DNA of 44,896 nt from JBMNCQ01 sp049366715 (GTDB lineage: Bacteria > Bacillota > Peptococcia > Peptococcales > BICA1-8): contig JBMNCQ010000068.1 in NCBI GenBank assembly GCA_049366715.1, forward strand, positions 1-44,896, given 5' to 3'. Each line of letters begins with the position of its first letter. The first letter of the stretch is position 1. Below are positions 16,459 through 24,581 of this stretch, piece after piece. Position numbers and translations under genes: made by a program. The notes beneath the pieces are model-generated. The model was not told the DNA's origin, ran no database searches, and saw only the letters and a list, made by a program, of their open reading frames with translations.

Positions 16459-16524
16459 TTAAAACAGTTTACACCTCCCTACGAGAAATGTACTATTTTG
16501 CGATTCCCAAGAGCGCTTTTTCAT
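16459..16524 (-). CDS. 21-residue leader peptide candidate
   Basis: The ORF reads MKKRSWESQN...LVGRCKLF (21 residues). It has AAGGA seven bases before the ATG and stops 25 nt before the leader terminator. It is cationic with one Trp and one Cys and resembles no peptide I know. It could be an attenuation leader peptide, a small protein in its own right, or chance. Its stop codon overlaps the sequence that can compete for pairing with the upstream leader helix (16445-16458), which favours a translation-coupled control role. Confidence 0.4.
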   Translation of the reverse strand: MKKRSWESQNSTFLVGRCKLF

Positions 16525-16586
16525 ACCGTATTCCTTTTTATACCTTTACCCAATTGTAAAGAGCGATAAATTCCTGTATTGTTTTC

Positions 16587-16690
16587 AACAAATAAACAAA
16601 AAACTTTTATCTGTTCCCGGAGAGACTCCTTGAGTCTGTTCCAGTAGATAAAAGCATCTTTGCCGGATTATTTATTTGTTATATAACAAA
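16587..16690 (-). ncRNA. Structured element in the nifH leader
   Basis: In the leftward RNA a nested stem can be drawn: AACAAATAAA (16671-16680) with TTTATTTGTT (16587-16596), CTTTTATCT (16646-16654) with AGATAAAAG (16604-16612), CTGGA with TCCGG, and an AGACTC-AAG-GAGTCT tip (16623-16637). A perfect palindrome TTTGTTATATAACAAA (16675-16690) overlaps its base. A second copy of the base strand (ACAAATAAAT) lies at 16448-16457. I do not recognise it as a known riboswitch, T-box or ANTAR target. Confidence 0.6.
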
Positions 16691-16710
16691 GACAGAAATT
16701 AAAAATTGTT

Positions 16711-16762
16711 ATAGTGTACTATGTTATGTTTGAATTTTAAATCATTCCGTTTTAAAAGTCAA
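16711..16762 (-). promoter_or_regulatory. nif promoter, sigma-70 type, with start-site palindrome
   Basis: Read leftward: -35 TTGACT (16757-16762), 17-bp spacer, -10 TAAAAT (16734-16739). Just downstream, ATAGT-GT-ACTAT (16711-16722) is an inverted repeat placed where a repressor would block initiation. No -24/-12 sigma-54 element and no clear GlnR box were seen, so nif control here is unlike the NifA/sigma-54 system. Confidence 0.6.
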
Positions 16763-16870
16763 TTCAATCGCTATAATTATTATGTATACACCGATATTCA
16801 TAATTTTCTTATTTATTGCATTATTCCTAAATTAACAACTCCTTTATCCTTTGCAGGTTAATAGGCCTTT

Positions 16871-17422
16871 TTAAGAACCCTTAAGCGTATTTTCCCAAGC
16901 TTTCAGGTAAATTGCATAATCCCTGTCACTGAATAATACAAACCGTATCTCCGTAAAAAAATCATGATATTGCAGGAACCGGCCGACTGCCCGGCACGAA
17001 ATAAGGGCCGCCCTTTCCGTAGGAAATCCGTAGGCCCCGGTACTTAGCGAAGGAAAGGAAATCGTCTTAATACCATTTTCCGCTGCTTTTTTTAAGCTAT
17101 TGACATAAGCTTTCGCTAAAAGCTCGTCTTCATAATTATTTCCCCCCTGCCAAACCGGCCCCACCGTATGAATGACATATTCAGCCTTGAGATTTCCAGC
17201 CGTTGTGATAACTGCCTCCCCTGTGGGTAAATCACCCTTTTCCCGGCGGATTTCTTTGCACCGGGCAAGTATTTGGGGGCCGCCTTTACTATGGATCGCA
17301 CCATCAACACCTTTACCCCCCAGTAATGTAGGATTAGCGGCATTTACTACTGCTTCTGTCTCCTGATCGGTGATATCCCCTTTTACCAGCTTAATCATTG
17401 TCTTATTTATTTTTATCTCCAT
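16871..17422 (-). CDS. Macro-domain protein (ADP-ribosyl/O-acetyl-ADP-ribose hydrolase type)
   Basis: A 183-residue single macro domain. It binds ADP-ribose and, in this subfamily, removes it from proteins or hydrolyses O-acetyl-ADP-ribose. Visible signatures are GDITDQETEAVVNAANPTLLGGKGVDGAIH (catalytic loop 1, residues 14-44) and ISFPSLSTGAYGFP (loop 2, near residue 121). The length is normal for a YmdB/TM0508-like member. It stands alone between the nif promoter and the RNR operon. GAGGGAG lies upstream of the ATG. Confidence 0.93.
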   Translation of the reverse strand: MEIKINKTMIKLVKGDITDQETEAVVNAANPTLLGGKGVDGAIHSKGGPQILARCKEIRREKGDLPTGEAVITTAGNLKAEYVIHTVGPVWQGGNNYEDELLAKAYVNSLKKAAENGIKTISFPSLSTGAYGFPTERAALISCRAVGRFLQYHDFFTEIRFVLFSDRDYAIYLKAWENTLKGS

Positions 17423-17639
17423 GCTGAATTCACTCCCTCTTCAGAAATATTTTAAATTCAGATACCTGTTGTTTTTATGCCTAAGCCGGCTATAAATGCT
17501 GTCCCCGGTATTCATTACAGCTTCCGGGTGTAACCTGTCCCGGCCCGATAAACAAGCTCTATTTAAGCCTGAGACCGGAAGCGTACAAACAGCGCATTAA
17601 AGATCTCAGGCTCTAAGCTTAAAGTAACAACAGCAGATC

Positions 17640-17834
17640 TCAACTGTTATCCGGCAGCTTCTTAAGAAACTGGGAAACATCAAAAGGCAGCAAATCATAA
17701 CCGCCGACTTTTTTCATATAAGCGGAACACTTCCTGCAGTATAAATTCCCGTCGGTGTCGATATGAGTTATCTCCATCTCAGCATGGTTTACGCAACATC
17801 TTGCACATTTGAGGACAAATTCTTCTTCCATCAT
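17640..17834 (-). CDS. Small zinc-ribbon-like protein
   Basis: A 64-residue protein with two Cys pairs, CARCC near residue 10 and CRKC near residue 33, consistent with a four-Cys zinc site. It starts 16 bp after the ribonucleotide reductase gene with AAAGGTGG upstream, so it is probably co-transcribed. No family or function recognised; it could be an RNR accessory or simply a neighbour. The downstream stretch 17423-17639 holds only a 9-bp inverted repeat (AGCCTGAGA at 17566, TCTCAGGCT at 17604). Confidence 0.65.
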   Translation of the reverse strand: MMEEEFVLKCARCCVNHAEMEITHIDTDGNLYCRKCSAYMKKVGGYDLLPFDVSQFLKKLPDNS

Positions 17835-17850
17835 AAGCTAAGCACCACCT

Positions 17851-20154
17851 TTAGCCGCACTTATGAAAAGAGCAGGCCGGATTTGTACAGCCCCGGCATC
17901 CTTCCTGATATAAAAGCTTACTGCCGCACTCCGGGCAAGTACTAATGCCGTCTCCGGCACCTTCATAACCGGCGGCTGTTTCTGCAAAATTCAACAATAT
18001 TTGTTCAGGATGAACTTTCACCGCATCCAGATTATTATTGATATAAACCTCCAGAGCCTGGCCGATTGCCGCCGGGCAAGAAATCACGTCAATCCCGTCT
18101 TTGCGGATACAGGCCGAACACTGAATGCGCCGTAAACGTTTGGTTACTTCATCTATGGCCACGCCACACCTTAATAAAAGGGTGACCAGCGTTGCGATCG
18201 CATTAGTTTGCGCCTGGCAGCCCCCTTGTCCGATACTGTTGCAGAATACCTCAAAGGGCTCACCGTTTCCGTTTACCGTTACATAGAAATTAGAGCAGGC
18301 AGATTGGTATCCTGAACTGATCCCTGCCATTACCTTCGGCCTTTTCCGGGGCCTGATATTTTTCTGCTGTTCTTCCTCCCCAGGTTTTAAAGCTGCTTTC
18401 CCTTTATTCAGTACTTGAATCTCCCTGGAGCCGTCCCTATAAACAGTCAAACCTTTACAAGAGAGATCGTAAGCCAAAAGATAGGCTTGCGCAATATCTT
18501 CCACAGCTGCTTCATTGGCAAAATTGATCGTCTTGGAAACAGCATTATCACAATAGACTTGAAATGCCGCCTGCATTTTGATATGCCACGGCGCCGCAAT
18601 TTCCCCGGAAGTGATAAATAACTCCTGCACATCCGGCGGAATTTCTGCGATCCCCCTAACGGTACCGGCTTCCAGAATCTTTTCCGGCAGGTCTTCCTGC
18701 CAGAACCCTCTCTCTTTCGCTATTTTTTCAAAAAGGGGATTTGCTTCCACAAATTCCGTATCGGCCCGTTTGGACCTGTAAACAACACCAAACAAAGGTT
18801 CGATGCCGCTTGCCGTATTGGCAATCATGGAAATACTCCCGGTGGGGGCTATGGTTGTTACGGTAGCATTACGCATGGGAATTTTCTTCCCTTTATCGTA
18901 GACAGAACCTTTAAAATTCGGGAAGGACCCTCTTACCATGGCTAAATTACTGCTGGCCTTTTTCGCTGTAGCATCAATAAATTTGGCAACTTCTTTCGCT
19001 TTTTCCACCGCTTGGTCCGAATTATACGGGATACCCATCAGGATTAAGGCATTGGCCCAGCCCATGACACCAAGACCAACCTTCCGGTTCCCCTTGGTCA
19101 TCTCCTCAATTTGCGGAATTGGGTAGTTGTTGGCATCAATCACATTATCCAGAAAATGAATACTTTTTTCCACAACTTCCCCCAGAAGCCGGTAATCAAT
19201 CTCACCTTCACGGACAAATTTCTCCAGGTTAATGCTGCCCAGATTACAGCTTTCAAAAGGCAGCAGGGGCTGCTCGCCGCAAGGATTGGTACTTTCGATT
19301 GTCCCGATATGGGGTGTAGGATTTTGGGCATTTATTTTATCGATAAAGATCACACCCGGTTCACCATTTTTCCAAGCCTGGTATACGATCTTAGCGAAAA
19401 CTTCTTGCGCATCCAGTTCACCTGCCGGACTGCCGTCTTTAGGATTATATAAATGATAGTTTCTTCCTTCTTTAACAGCCTGCATAAATTCATCGGTAAT
19501 TGCAACAGAAATATTAAAATTATTTAATTTACCTTCCCGGTCCTTGCAGGTTATAAACTCTATTATATCGGGATGGTCGACGCGCAGAATGCCCATATTG
19601 GCCCCCCGTCTTTTACCGCCTTGTTTTACCTCTTCCGTTGCCGAATTAAAGATATTCATAAAAGAAATGGGACCCGAGGCTTCACCGCCGGTACTGGAAA
19701 CAATATCATTCTGAGGTCTTAATCTGCTGAAACTAAAGCCTGTCCCGCCGCCGGATTTATGTACTAAAGCCGTCCATTTCAAACTGTCAAAGATTCCTTC
19801 CATATTATCATCCACAGGTAAAACAAAGCAGGCGGATAACTGCTGCACTGAGGTACCTGCATTCATAAGAGTCGGAGAATTAGGAAAAAAATAGCCTTCG
19901 GCCATTAAATTATAAAACGCAATAATCAAATCTTCTACTTCTTCCGGAGACCGCTGATGTATTTCCTGATCGACCAGAGCGATATTAGTAGCAACCCTTA
20001 ACAGCATCTCCTGGGGATTCTCAATAATTTCCCCTTTTGCATTCCGTCTTAAATATCTTTTTTCAATTACTTGCAGGGAATTTGGTGAAAAAACCGGTTT
20101 GCGAAATCCCGGCTTTGCTACGCTTTCATTCTTCATTTGCAGTTTCAAAGTCAT
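17851..20154 (-). CDS. nrdJ: Adenosylcobalamin-dependent ribonucleotide reductase (class II)
   Basis: A ~767-residue enzyme that reduces ribonucleotides to deoxyribonucleotides using a B12-derived thiyl radical, hence oxygen-independent. It has the FFPNSPTLMNAGT start of the barrel, KSGGGTGFSFSRLRP, and the active-site NPCGEQPLLPFESCNLGSINL (N-x-C-x-E) near residue 320. A C-terminal zinc-binding tail has four CxxC-like pairs (CPECG, CRGC, CTNPAC, HKCG), typical of bacterial NrdJ. Start is uncertain: GGAGG is only two bases before ATG 20154, and an in-frame TTG two codons later is better spaced. No B12 riboswitch was seen in the 5' region. Confidence 0.95.
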   Translation of the reverse strand: MTLKLQMKNESVAKPGFRKPVFSPNSLQVIEKRYLRRNAKGEIIENPQEMLLRVATNIALVDQEIHQRSPEEVEDLIIAFYNLMAEGYFFPNSPTLMNAGTSVQQLSACFVLPVDDNMEGIFDSLKWTALVHKSGGGTGFSFSRLRPQNDIVSSTGGEASGPISFMNIFNSATEEVKQGGKRRGANMGILRVDHPDIIEFITCKDREGKLNNFNISVAITDEFMQAVKEGRNYHLYNPKDGSPAGELDAQEVFAKIVYQAWKNGEPGVIFIDKINAQNPTPHIGTIESTNPCGEQPLLPFESCNLGSINLEKFVREGEIDYRLLGEVVEKSIHFLDNVIDANNYPIPQIEEMTKGNRKVGLGVMGWANALILMGIPYNSDQAVEKAKEVAKFIDATAKKASSNLAMVRGSFPNFKGSVYDKGKKIPMRNATVTTIAPTGSISMIANTASGIEPLFGVVYRSKRADTEFVEANPLFEKIAKERGFWQEDLPEKILEAGTVRGIAEIPPDVQELFITSGEIAAPWHIKMQAAFQVYCDNAVSKTINFANEAAVEDIAQAYLLAYDLSCKGLTVYRDGSREIQVLNKGKAALKPGEEEQQKNIRPRKRPKVMAGISSGYQSACSNFYVTVNGNGEPFEVFCNSIGQGGCQAQTNAIATLVTLLLRCGVAIDEVTKRLRRIQCSACIRKDGIDVISCPAAIGQALEVYINNNLDAVKVHPEQILLNFAETAAGYEGAGDGISTCPECGSKLLYQEGCRGCTNPACSFHKCG

Positions 20155-20413
20155 AACCTCCACTCTTCTACTCAACTACTCTCTCTTTTATTTCCATTAT
20201 TTTTTTAAAAACCCTTCTACATCTTGTATTCTTACTATAGTTTTTTTTAATCTTCTACAATATATAGTCATCAAATGCCGGGAAAAGGTTCCGGGGATAT
20301 CAGATTGAAAACACCAAAAAAACTCTACCGTATTGACAGAAGCTTTCTGCGGCAGGTTAAGTTTCTTCCTTTAAAGCTTTCCTCAAAATCTTTCGCTAAG
20401 CCCTTTCTCCAGG

Positions 20414-20473
20414 AAAAATCAATATCGCCGGTCCCCTGTTAGTTTTATACCATCGGGAACCGGCAATATTGAT
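20414..20473 (-). terminator. Large hairpin with T-run, leftward
   Basis: ATCAATAT-(C/T)GCCGGT...CCC (20418-20435) pairs with GGG..CCGGCAATATTGAT (20455-20473); read leftward it is followed by TTTTT. It could end transcripts entering from the coiled-coil gene side. The rest of 20155-20601 shows no gene. Confidence 0.55.
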
Positions 20474-20533
20474 CACTCATAAAATGTTTTCACTCCAAAA
20501 TACTCCTGATCCTGAAAACCCTCCGCTTATTTC

Positions 20534-20560
20534 AATTCCCTAACGGGAATTAGCTTTTTT
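20534..20560 (+). terminator. Orphan rightward intrinsic terminator
   Basis: AATTCCC-TAAC-GGGAATT followed by AGC and TTTTTT on the plus strand. No rightward gene lies upstream within 9 kb, so it suggests an unannotated plus-strand RNA from the nrdJ upstream region, or a relic. Confidence 0.5.
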
Positions 20561-20601
20561 CTGAGGACATTCACTATAACCCGGCATATATCTGCTGTCA
20601 T

Positions 20602-20805
20602 TTATCGTTTTGCGAGAGCCTGCCGGATCTTCCAGTGCTTATTTCTATTCTTACCGCAATAACTCCTGCTGTCCCGCTCTGCAACTGCAGCGAGCTCCTC
20701 CGGTGTTTTTTGCACAGCTAAGGCCCTCGCCGATAAATTAGCATGACAGAAAAGGATTCCTTGATACGGTATTGCTTTATTCCCTGCTAGACAGGTTGCA
20801 TTTTC
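20602..20805 (-). pseudogene. Possible gene remnant, C-terminal ~67 codons
   Basis: An open frame without a usable start ends in a protein-like sequence: LSARALAVQKTPEELAAVA followed by ERDSRSYCGKNRNKHWKI and RQALAKR-stop. Its helix-like composition is unlike translated intergenic DNA. No ATG, GTG or TTG with a ribosome-binding site opens it and a TAG closes it upstream. It could be the tail of a decayed gene. I do not recognise the family. Confidence 0.35.
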
Positions 20806-20840
20806 GAATTTCTAAAGCCCCGTCAATCTTTCATTTTATA

Positions 20841-21107
20841 TCAAAGTATAGCTTTTATTTTCTCGAATTTGGCCTCTGTTTCTGTTTTGTGTTCGGTAAG
20901 CTTGGCAGTTTGGTCAAATACGGCTTGCAGCAATCCGGAATCTTTTTTTTGTTGTTCTTTTACTTCTTTTAAGTCGCGTTCCAGCTTGGCTTGTCCCTGT
21001 TCCAGCTTGGCTTGTCCCTGTTCCAGTTTATCAACCTTGGTTACAAGGGTAGAAACAGTGCTTGTAAGGTTTTCGAGCATGGAGAGTATTTTTTCTTCAT
21101 TATTCAT
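20841..21107 (-). CDS. Small coiled-coil protein with internal repeats
   Basis: An 88-residue, almost entirely helical protein: MNNEEKILSMLENL, then KVDKLEQGQAKLEQGQAKLERDLKEVKEQQ. The seven-residue unit KLEQGQA is repeated and encoded by a perfect 21-bp tandem repeat (about 20983-21024), so copy number may vary between strains. Such short coiled-coil proteins are common in Firmicutes and have no assigned function. ATG 21107 has GAGGATGG six bases upstream. It is monocistronic. Confidence 0.75.
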   Translation of the reverse strand: MNNEEKILSMLENLTSTVSTLVTKVDKLEQGQAKLEQGQAKLERDLKEVKEQQKKDSGLLQAVFDQTAKLTEHKTETEAKFEKIKAIL

Positions 21108-21501
21108 GCACAACCATCCTCATCTAATATATTTACAGTCAATTTTGAGTAATGGCTCCAACTCATAAATGACTGCATAAGAAAACTAAATTGGTGATGC
21201 CCATCCTTATGGTCTGTTTAGCCGTTCCCTTACCAAATCCTTTGCGATCAGGGCTCAATTCCTTACAATAGGTTAAACCTCAAAAAGCTTACCGTTGTCA
21301 CATTTATTATTTCGCGCTGCAAAGGATATCTCCTTTCTAAACCCACGATTTTTTTCCCAAACCTTACTACAAGCCGTTTCCGGGGGAAAATCAAAATTAT
21401 GAATTATCCCCGCTGTTAGTGGCTTGCTCCGCCTTGCCTCCGGGAGCTTAGTAATTTCATCTTTTATCTTTAGCGGCTGTTTTTTATACAGCACCGGTGT
21501 T
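21108..21501. other. Intergenic stretch without a convincing gene
   Basis: A 73-codon leftward frame (21273-21494) exists, but it starts at a GTG without a ribosome-binding site and shows no recognisable domain. No RNA element was seen. It is the downstream flank of the chemoreceptor gene. Confidence 0.45.
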
Positions 21502-23229
21502 TTACTTTATTGTAAATCTGCTCACTGCCTGCTGTAATTCAGCAGCCATCTGGGTCAGCATGTCACAGGAGGCCGCAATTTCTTCCATGGCCGCGGATTG
21601 TTCCTGGACAGCGCTGGAAATTGTACGAGTTTGCTCCGAGGTTTGGCAACTTATTTCTTCCACTGCAAAGACTCTTTCAACCAGGTGCTGACTGCCGTCG
21701 GCTATGCTCTTGACAGCGCCGGATATTCCCCGGATTTGTTCTGATACGTTCCGGATTAAACAGGCAATGTCGGCAAAAGACTCTCCTGCTTCATTAACAA
21801 CTTCATAGCCGGTTTTAACCTGATGGGTTCCTTGTTTCATGACGGTTACCGCTTTTTCGGTGTCCAATTGAATCCCTTGGATTAAAGCGGTAATTTCTTC
21901 CGTTGCTGTTTGGGACTGCTCCGCTAATTTGCGGACTTCCTCAGCAACAACGGCAAAGCCTTGGCCTTCTTCTCCGGCTCTGGCTGCTTCGATGGCGGCG
22001 TTAAGAGCCAAAAGGTTAGTTTGGCTGGCTAAACCGGAAATCGTGGAGACAATCCGGCCTATTTCATGAGAGCGGGTGCCTAATTCAGCAACTACCCCGG
22101 CAGAATATTCTACACTCTGTTTAATATCGGTCATTTTCGTGATGACCATAGTGATTTTTTCACTGCCTACTTCCGCCGCTTGGGTGGCTTTTTCAGCCTC
22201 GGCGACTGCCGTACTCCCGCTGGAAGCTACTTGCCGTGTTGTTTCCGCCATCTTCTGGATGGTTTTTATCGTTTCGGTTAAAGCATTTACCTGGGTTTGG
22301 GCGCCTTCGGCAGTTATACCAATGGTATGGGCTACTTGGGTTCCGACCTCAGCAGCATGTCCGGCACCGGTATTGAGCTCTTGCGCTGAAGAAGCCACCA
22401 ATTCCGCCGATTGATAAACTTTTTCAATCAGTTTTCTGATATTAGCGGTCATGACATGAAATACCTGGCCCAGCTGCCCGATTTCATCTTGACTGGCTCG
22501 AAATCTTTCCGGAATTTCACCGGCTAAATTACCCTGGGCCATTTGCCCTGAGGTTTTGGATAGGACAGCCAGCGGGGTACTGATCACCCGGGCAATGGCA
22601 ATACCAAGAATGACGGCCAGGATCACGGCACAAGCACCAAAAATAGCCGTTTGGAGGATGGCGGTTTCGGCCCGCATTTTATTGGCGAGGGCTACTTCCT
22701 CGCCGGTATGTTTTTTTATTTCGGAAAGCTTATCAAGTGCCGCAGTAAAATTCGTTGATAACTTGGGCCCGTCCTGCATTAAAACCAGGCGCGCAAAATC
22801 TTTATTGCCATTACGGCACAATTCCATGATCTGGTCCAAATGATAATCAAAATTTTCCAGGACGTTGGCCAGGTACTTATATTGCACCTTTTCTTCCTTC
22901 GTCATCAGGCTAAGGGAAAATCTTTCGAGAGCATCCTTGATTTCACTTCTGTTTTCCTCAATTGCGTTTAGATTAAATTCTGCCAGAGCGGGATCATCTT
23001 CTAAAAGAAGGTCCCGGATATAGGAACGGTTTTCCTCAAAGGAACCGTGAATAGTCCGCAATTCTAAGAGAGGAAGGGTCTGATAGGTATACAATTCTTG
23101 ATCCATTTTCTGTAACTTTAAGATATGACCGGTGCTTAAAATGCCTACGGTAAAAGTTATCAAAGTCAGTAGCGCAAAGCTCATTAAGAGTTTGGTGCTT
23201 ACTTTAAGGTTCAAGAAAAACTTCTGCAT
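21502..23229 (-). CDS. Methyl-accepting chemotaxis protein
   Basis: A 575-residue transmembrane chemoreceptor. Order: membrane segment ~12-32, extracytoplasmic four-helix-bundle sensor ~35-185, membrane segment ~190-210, HAMP ~212-265 (VISTPLAVLSKTSGQMAQGNL), then the long methyl-accepting coiled coil with the hairpin tip EIGRIVSTISGLASQTNLLALNAAIEAARAGEEGQGFAVVAEEVRKLAEQS split across residues ~395-445. It would signal to CheA/CheW. Its ATG overlaps the stop of the upstream FMN-binding protein gene (TGATG), so translation is coupled, which suggests the two proteins act together. Confidence 0.96.
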   Translation of the reverse strand: MQKFFLNLKVSTKLLMSFALLTLITFTVGILSTGHILKLQKMDQELYTYQTLPLLELRTIHGSFEENRSYIRDLLLEDDPALAEFNLNAIEENRSEIKDALERFSLSLMTKEEKVQYKYLANVLENFDYHLDQIMELCRNGNKDFARLVLMQDGPKLSTNFTAALDKLSEIKKHTGEEVALANKMRAETAILQTAIFGACAVILAVILGIAIARVISTPLAVLSKTSGQMAQGNLAGEIPERFRASQDEIGQLGQVFHVMTANIRKLIEKVYQSAELVASSAQELNTGAGHAAEVGTQVAHTIGITAEGAQTQVNALTETIKTIQKMAETTRQVASSGSTAVAEAEKATQAAEVGSEKITMVITKMTDIKQSVEYSAGVVAELGTRSHEIGRIVSTISGLASQTNLLALNAAIEAARAGEEGQGFAVVAEEVRKLAEQSQTATEEITALIQGIQLDTEKAVTVMKQGTHQVKTGYEVVNEAGESFADIACLIRNVSEQIRGISGAVKSIADGSQHLVERVFAVEEISCQTSEQTRTISSAVQEQSAAMEEIAASCDMLTQMAAELQQAVSRFTIK

Positions 23230-23741
23230 CAATTACCACCCCCGTCGCCATGATTTGCTTCCTGGGGTTGAGAAATATAGACCGTTTCTTGAGAGCCCGT
23301 ACGGGCAGCGGCAAAAGCTGCTTGTGCGAGCATTTTAAACCCGTGGTAGGAACTGGTAGCACCGGTAATCCCATCTATTTGATCAGGATCTTGATAAACA
23401 ATTAAATTTTTCGCAAAACGGGGACAGTACTCTCCGGGCCCTAAACCGTTCACAGCCTTCATCCGGGTATTGTACTCCGAGTCCTGCGTCTTTAATTTCC
23501 CATCTACGGAAAGATAATCAAAGTTAACTTCAGCGATCTCGCCGGAAGTATTGACCTCCATCACGAAAAAGGCCTTCCACCCCCTGCTGTCAGGTTCAGC
23601 AAATTCGACACGATAGCTGCCGGGCTTTAATAAGCTTGGCTGCTCTTCGCTGGTTTCTAATTGCCGGGGCTGGGGGGAAAAGGCAATCCACATGGCGATC
23701 AGGCCGCTGCAAACTGCCAAAACAAATATCAGTTTTTTCAT
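23229..23741 (-). CDS. Exported FMN-binding domain protein
   Basis: A 170-residue protein with an N-terminal membrane anchor or signal (residues 2-22, MKKLIFVLAVCSGLIAMWIA) and an FMN_bind domain. The motif DGITGATSSYHG near residue 127 is the site where ApbE attaches FMN covalently to Ser/Thr in this family (as in RnfG and NqrC). It should sit outside the membrane and carry one flavin. The Cys in the signal region is not in a clear lipobox. AGGAGGAG precedes ATG 23741. The overlap with the chemoreceptor gene is discussed in the findings. Confidence 0.88.
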   Translation of the reverse strand: MKKLIFVLAVCSGLIAMWIAFSPQPRQLETSEEQPSLLKPGSYRVEFAEPDSRGWKAFFVMEVNTSGEIAEVNFDYLSVDGKLKTQDSEYNTRMKAVNGLGPGEYCPRFAKNLIVYQDPDQIDGITGATSSYHGFKMLAQAAFAAARTGSQETVYISQPQEANHGDGGGN

Positions 23742-24199
23742 GACTACTCCTCCTGTGAATAAAAAATAAAAATTATTTTCAACGCTCAAATTATCATGAG
23801 TTTATATATAACCATAAGAATATTACCTGCCTTGAGGACATCTTTAAACAAAAAATTTTCACTTTAAGCCGCTTAACATCCGGGTTATGGTTCCGGCAGA
23901 AAATATGGGACTGTACTTTTTCATTATCGCAGCGCTGTAAGTAAGCATTGATGCCGCGAAAGCCTTTTGATAATGCTAAGTCGGCCTGTCAGGCCGTGAT
24001 GCTGCTGAAAACAATCACGAATTAATTCATAGCATTATCTCCACAGGTCACCTAGCTATCAGCATAGGGATATGTATTCTAATATTAGGGTGAATTTTCC
24101 TTTTCAATTAAGGCTCTTAAATAAATTTTTTAAAAACGCCGATACATTATATTCATAATAGACATCATAATAGGTAATATAAATTAGGAGGTTAGCCTA
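23742..24199. other. Intergenic region between divergent FMN/MCP and trpBA units
   Basis: Contains the promoters of both units but no gene I can support. A strong CGGCCTG/CAGGCCG palindrome lies near 23984-23999. A 35-codon leftward frame without a start (about 23940-24045) is too short to judge. No known riboswitch was recognised on either strand. Confidence 0.45.
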
Positions 24200-24352
24200 A
24201 TGAAAGACATTTTCACAAAGATTAATTTTTTATTGACAGAATTTTCAATGAGTGCTATCATTTATTCAATATCAGGAAAACCTATGAACAAGAGAAGTAG
24301 GAATAATTTGCTTATACGCAGAGAGTCGCTGCCGGTGAGAATGCGACGATAA
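24200..24352 (+). CDS. 50-codon ORF overlapping the trp promoter and T-box
   Basis: The ORF begins MKDIFTKINFLLTEF and ends ESLPVRMRR. It has a perfect AGGAGG eight bases before its ATG. However, it runs through the trpB promoter and into T-box stem I, so most of its sequence is explained by RNA structure. It may be expressed from an upstream promoter or be chance. Confidence 0.25.
   Translation: MKDIFTKINFLLTEFSMSAIIYSISGKPMNKRSRNNLLIRRESLPVRMRR
24233..24261 (+). promoter_or_regulatory. trpBA promoter
   Basis: TTGACA (24233-24238), 17-bp spacer, TATCAT (24256-24261). The start point would fall near 24268, just before the T-box stem I sequence. Confidence 0.75.
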
Positions 24353-24541
24353 GGATTATTCTGAATGGACTTGTGAGGGAAGCCCGAAATCCGGGAGGAA
24401 AGTAGGCGCTTACGGGGGCCCTGCCCGTTATCAGGAGGGTGTATATGATCGTATACAAAATGAGCGGGCGATTTATATCGTCAATTTGGGTGGTACCGCA
24501 GGAGTATAAGCTTTTGTCCCTTTAGGGGGGAAAGCTTTTTT
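24270..24541 (+). ncRNA. T-box leader, tryptophan-specific
   Basis: Stem I features: AAGAGAAGTAGG, AGAGAGTCG, the distal GGTGAGAATGCG, and a specifier loop with TGG at 24366-24368 (GAATGGAC), the tryptophan codon. The T-box sequence GGGTGGTACCGC is at 24488-24499. The terminator stem AAGCTTTTGTCCC/GGGGGGAAAGC is followed by TTTTTTT (to 24541). Uncharged tRNA-Trp would bind the specifier and T-box bulge and stabilise the antiterminator, switching on trpB-trpA when tryptophan is scarce. Confidence 0.95.
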
Positions 24542-24581
24542 TATTTGCTTTAAAATTAACGCGAAAAGGAGACTGGTACAG

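Noticed and set aside
16587..16690. nif leader hairpin as a known riboswitch (SAM, cobalamin, c-di-GMP, Moco) or T-box
   Set aside because: None of the conserved core sequences of those classes could be found; a T-box motif (GGGTGG-ACCGC) is absent.
20155..20601. Cobalamin riboswitch upstream of the B12-dependent ribonucleotide reductase
   Set aside because: No B12-box or GCCACTG-type core was seen on the minus strand.
21273..21494. 73-codon leftward ORF after the chemoreceptor gene
   Set aside because: It begins at a GTG without a ribosome-binding site, has no recognisable domain, and its amino-acid pattern is patchy. I left it as intergenic.
23940..24045. 35-codon leftward frame with a protein-like look upstream of the FMN-binding gene
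   Set aside because: It has no start codon, is too short, and partly coincides with a GC-rich palindrome.
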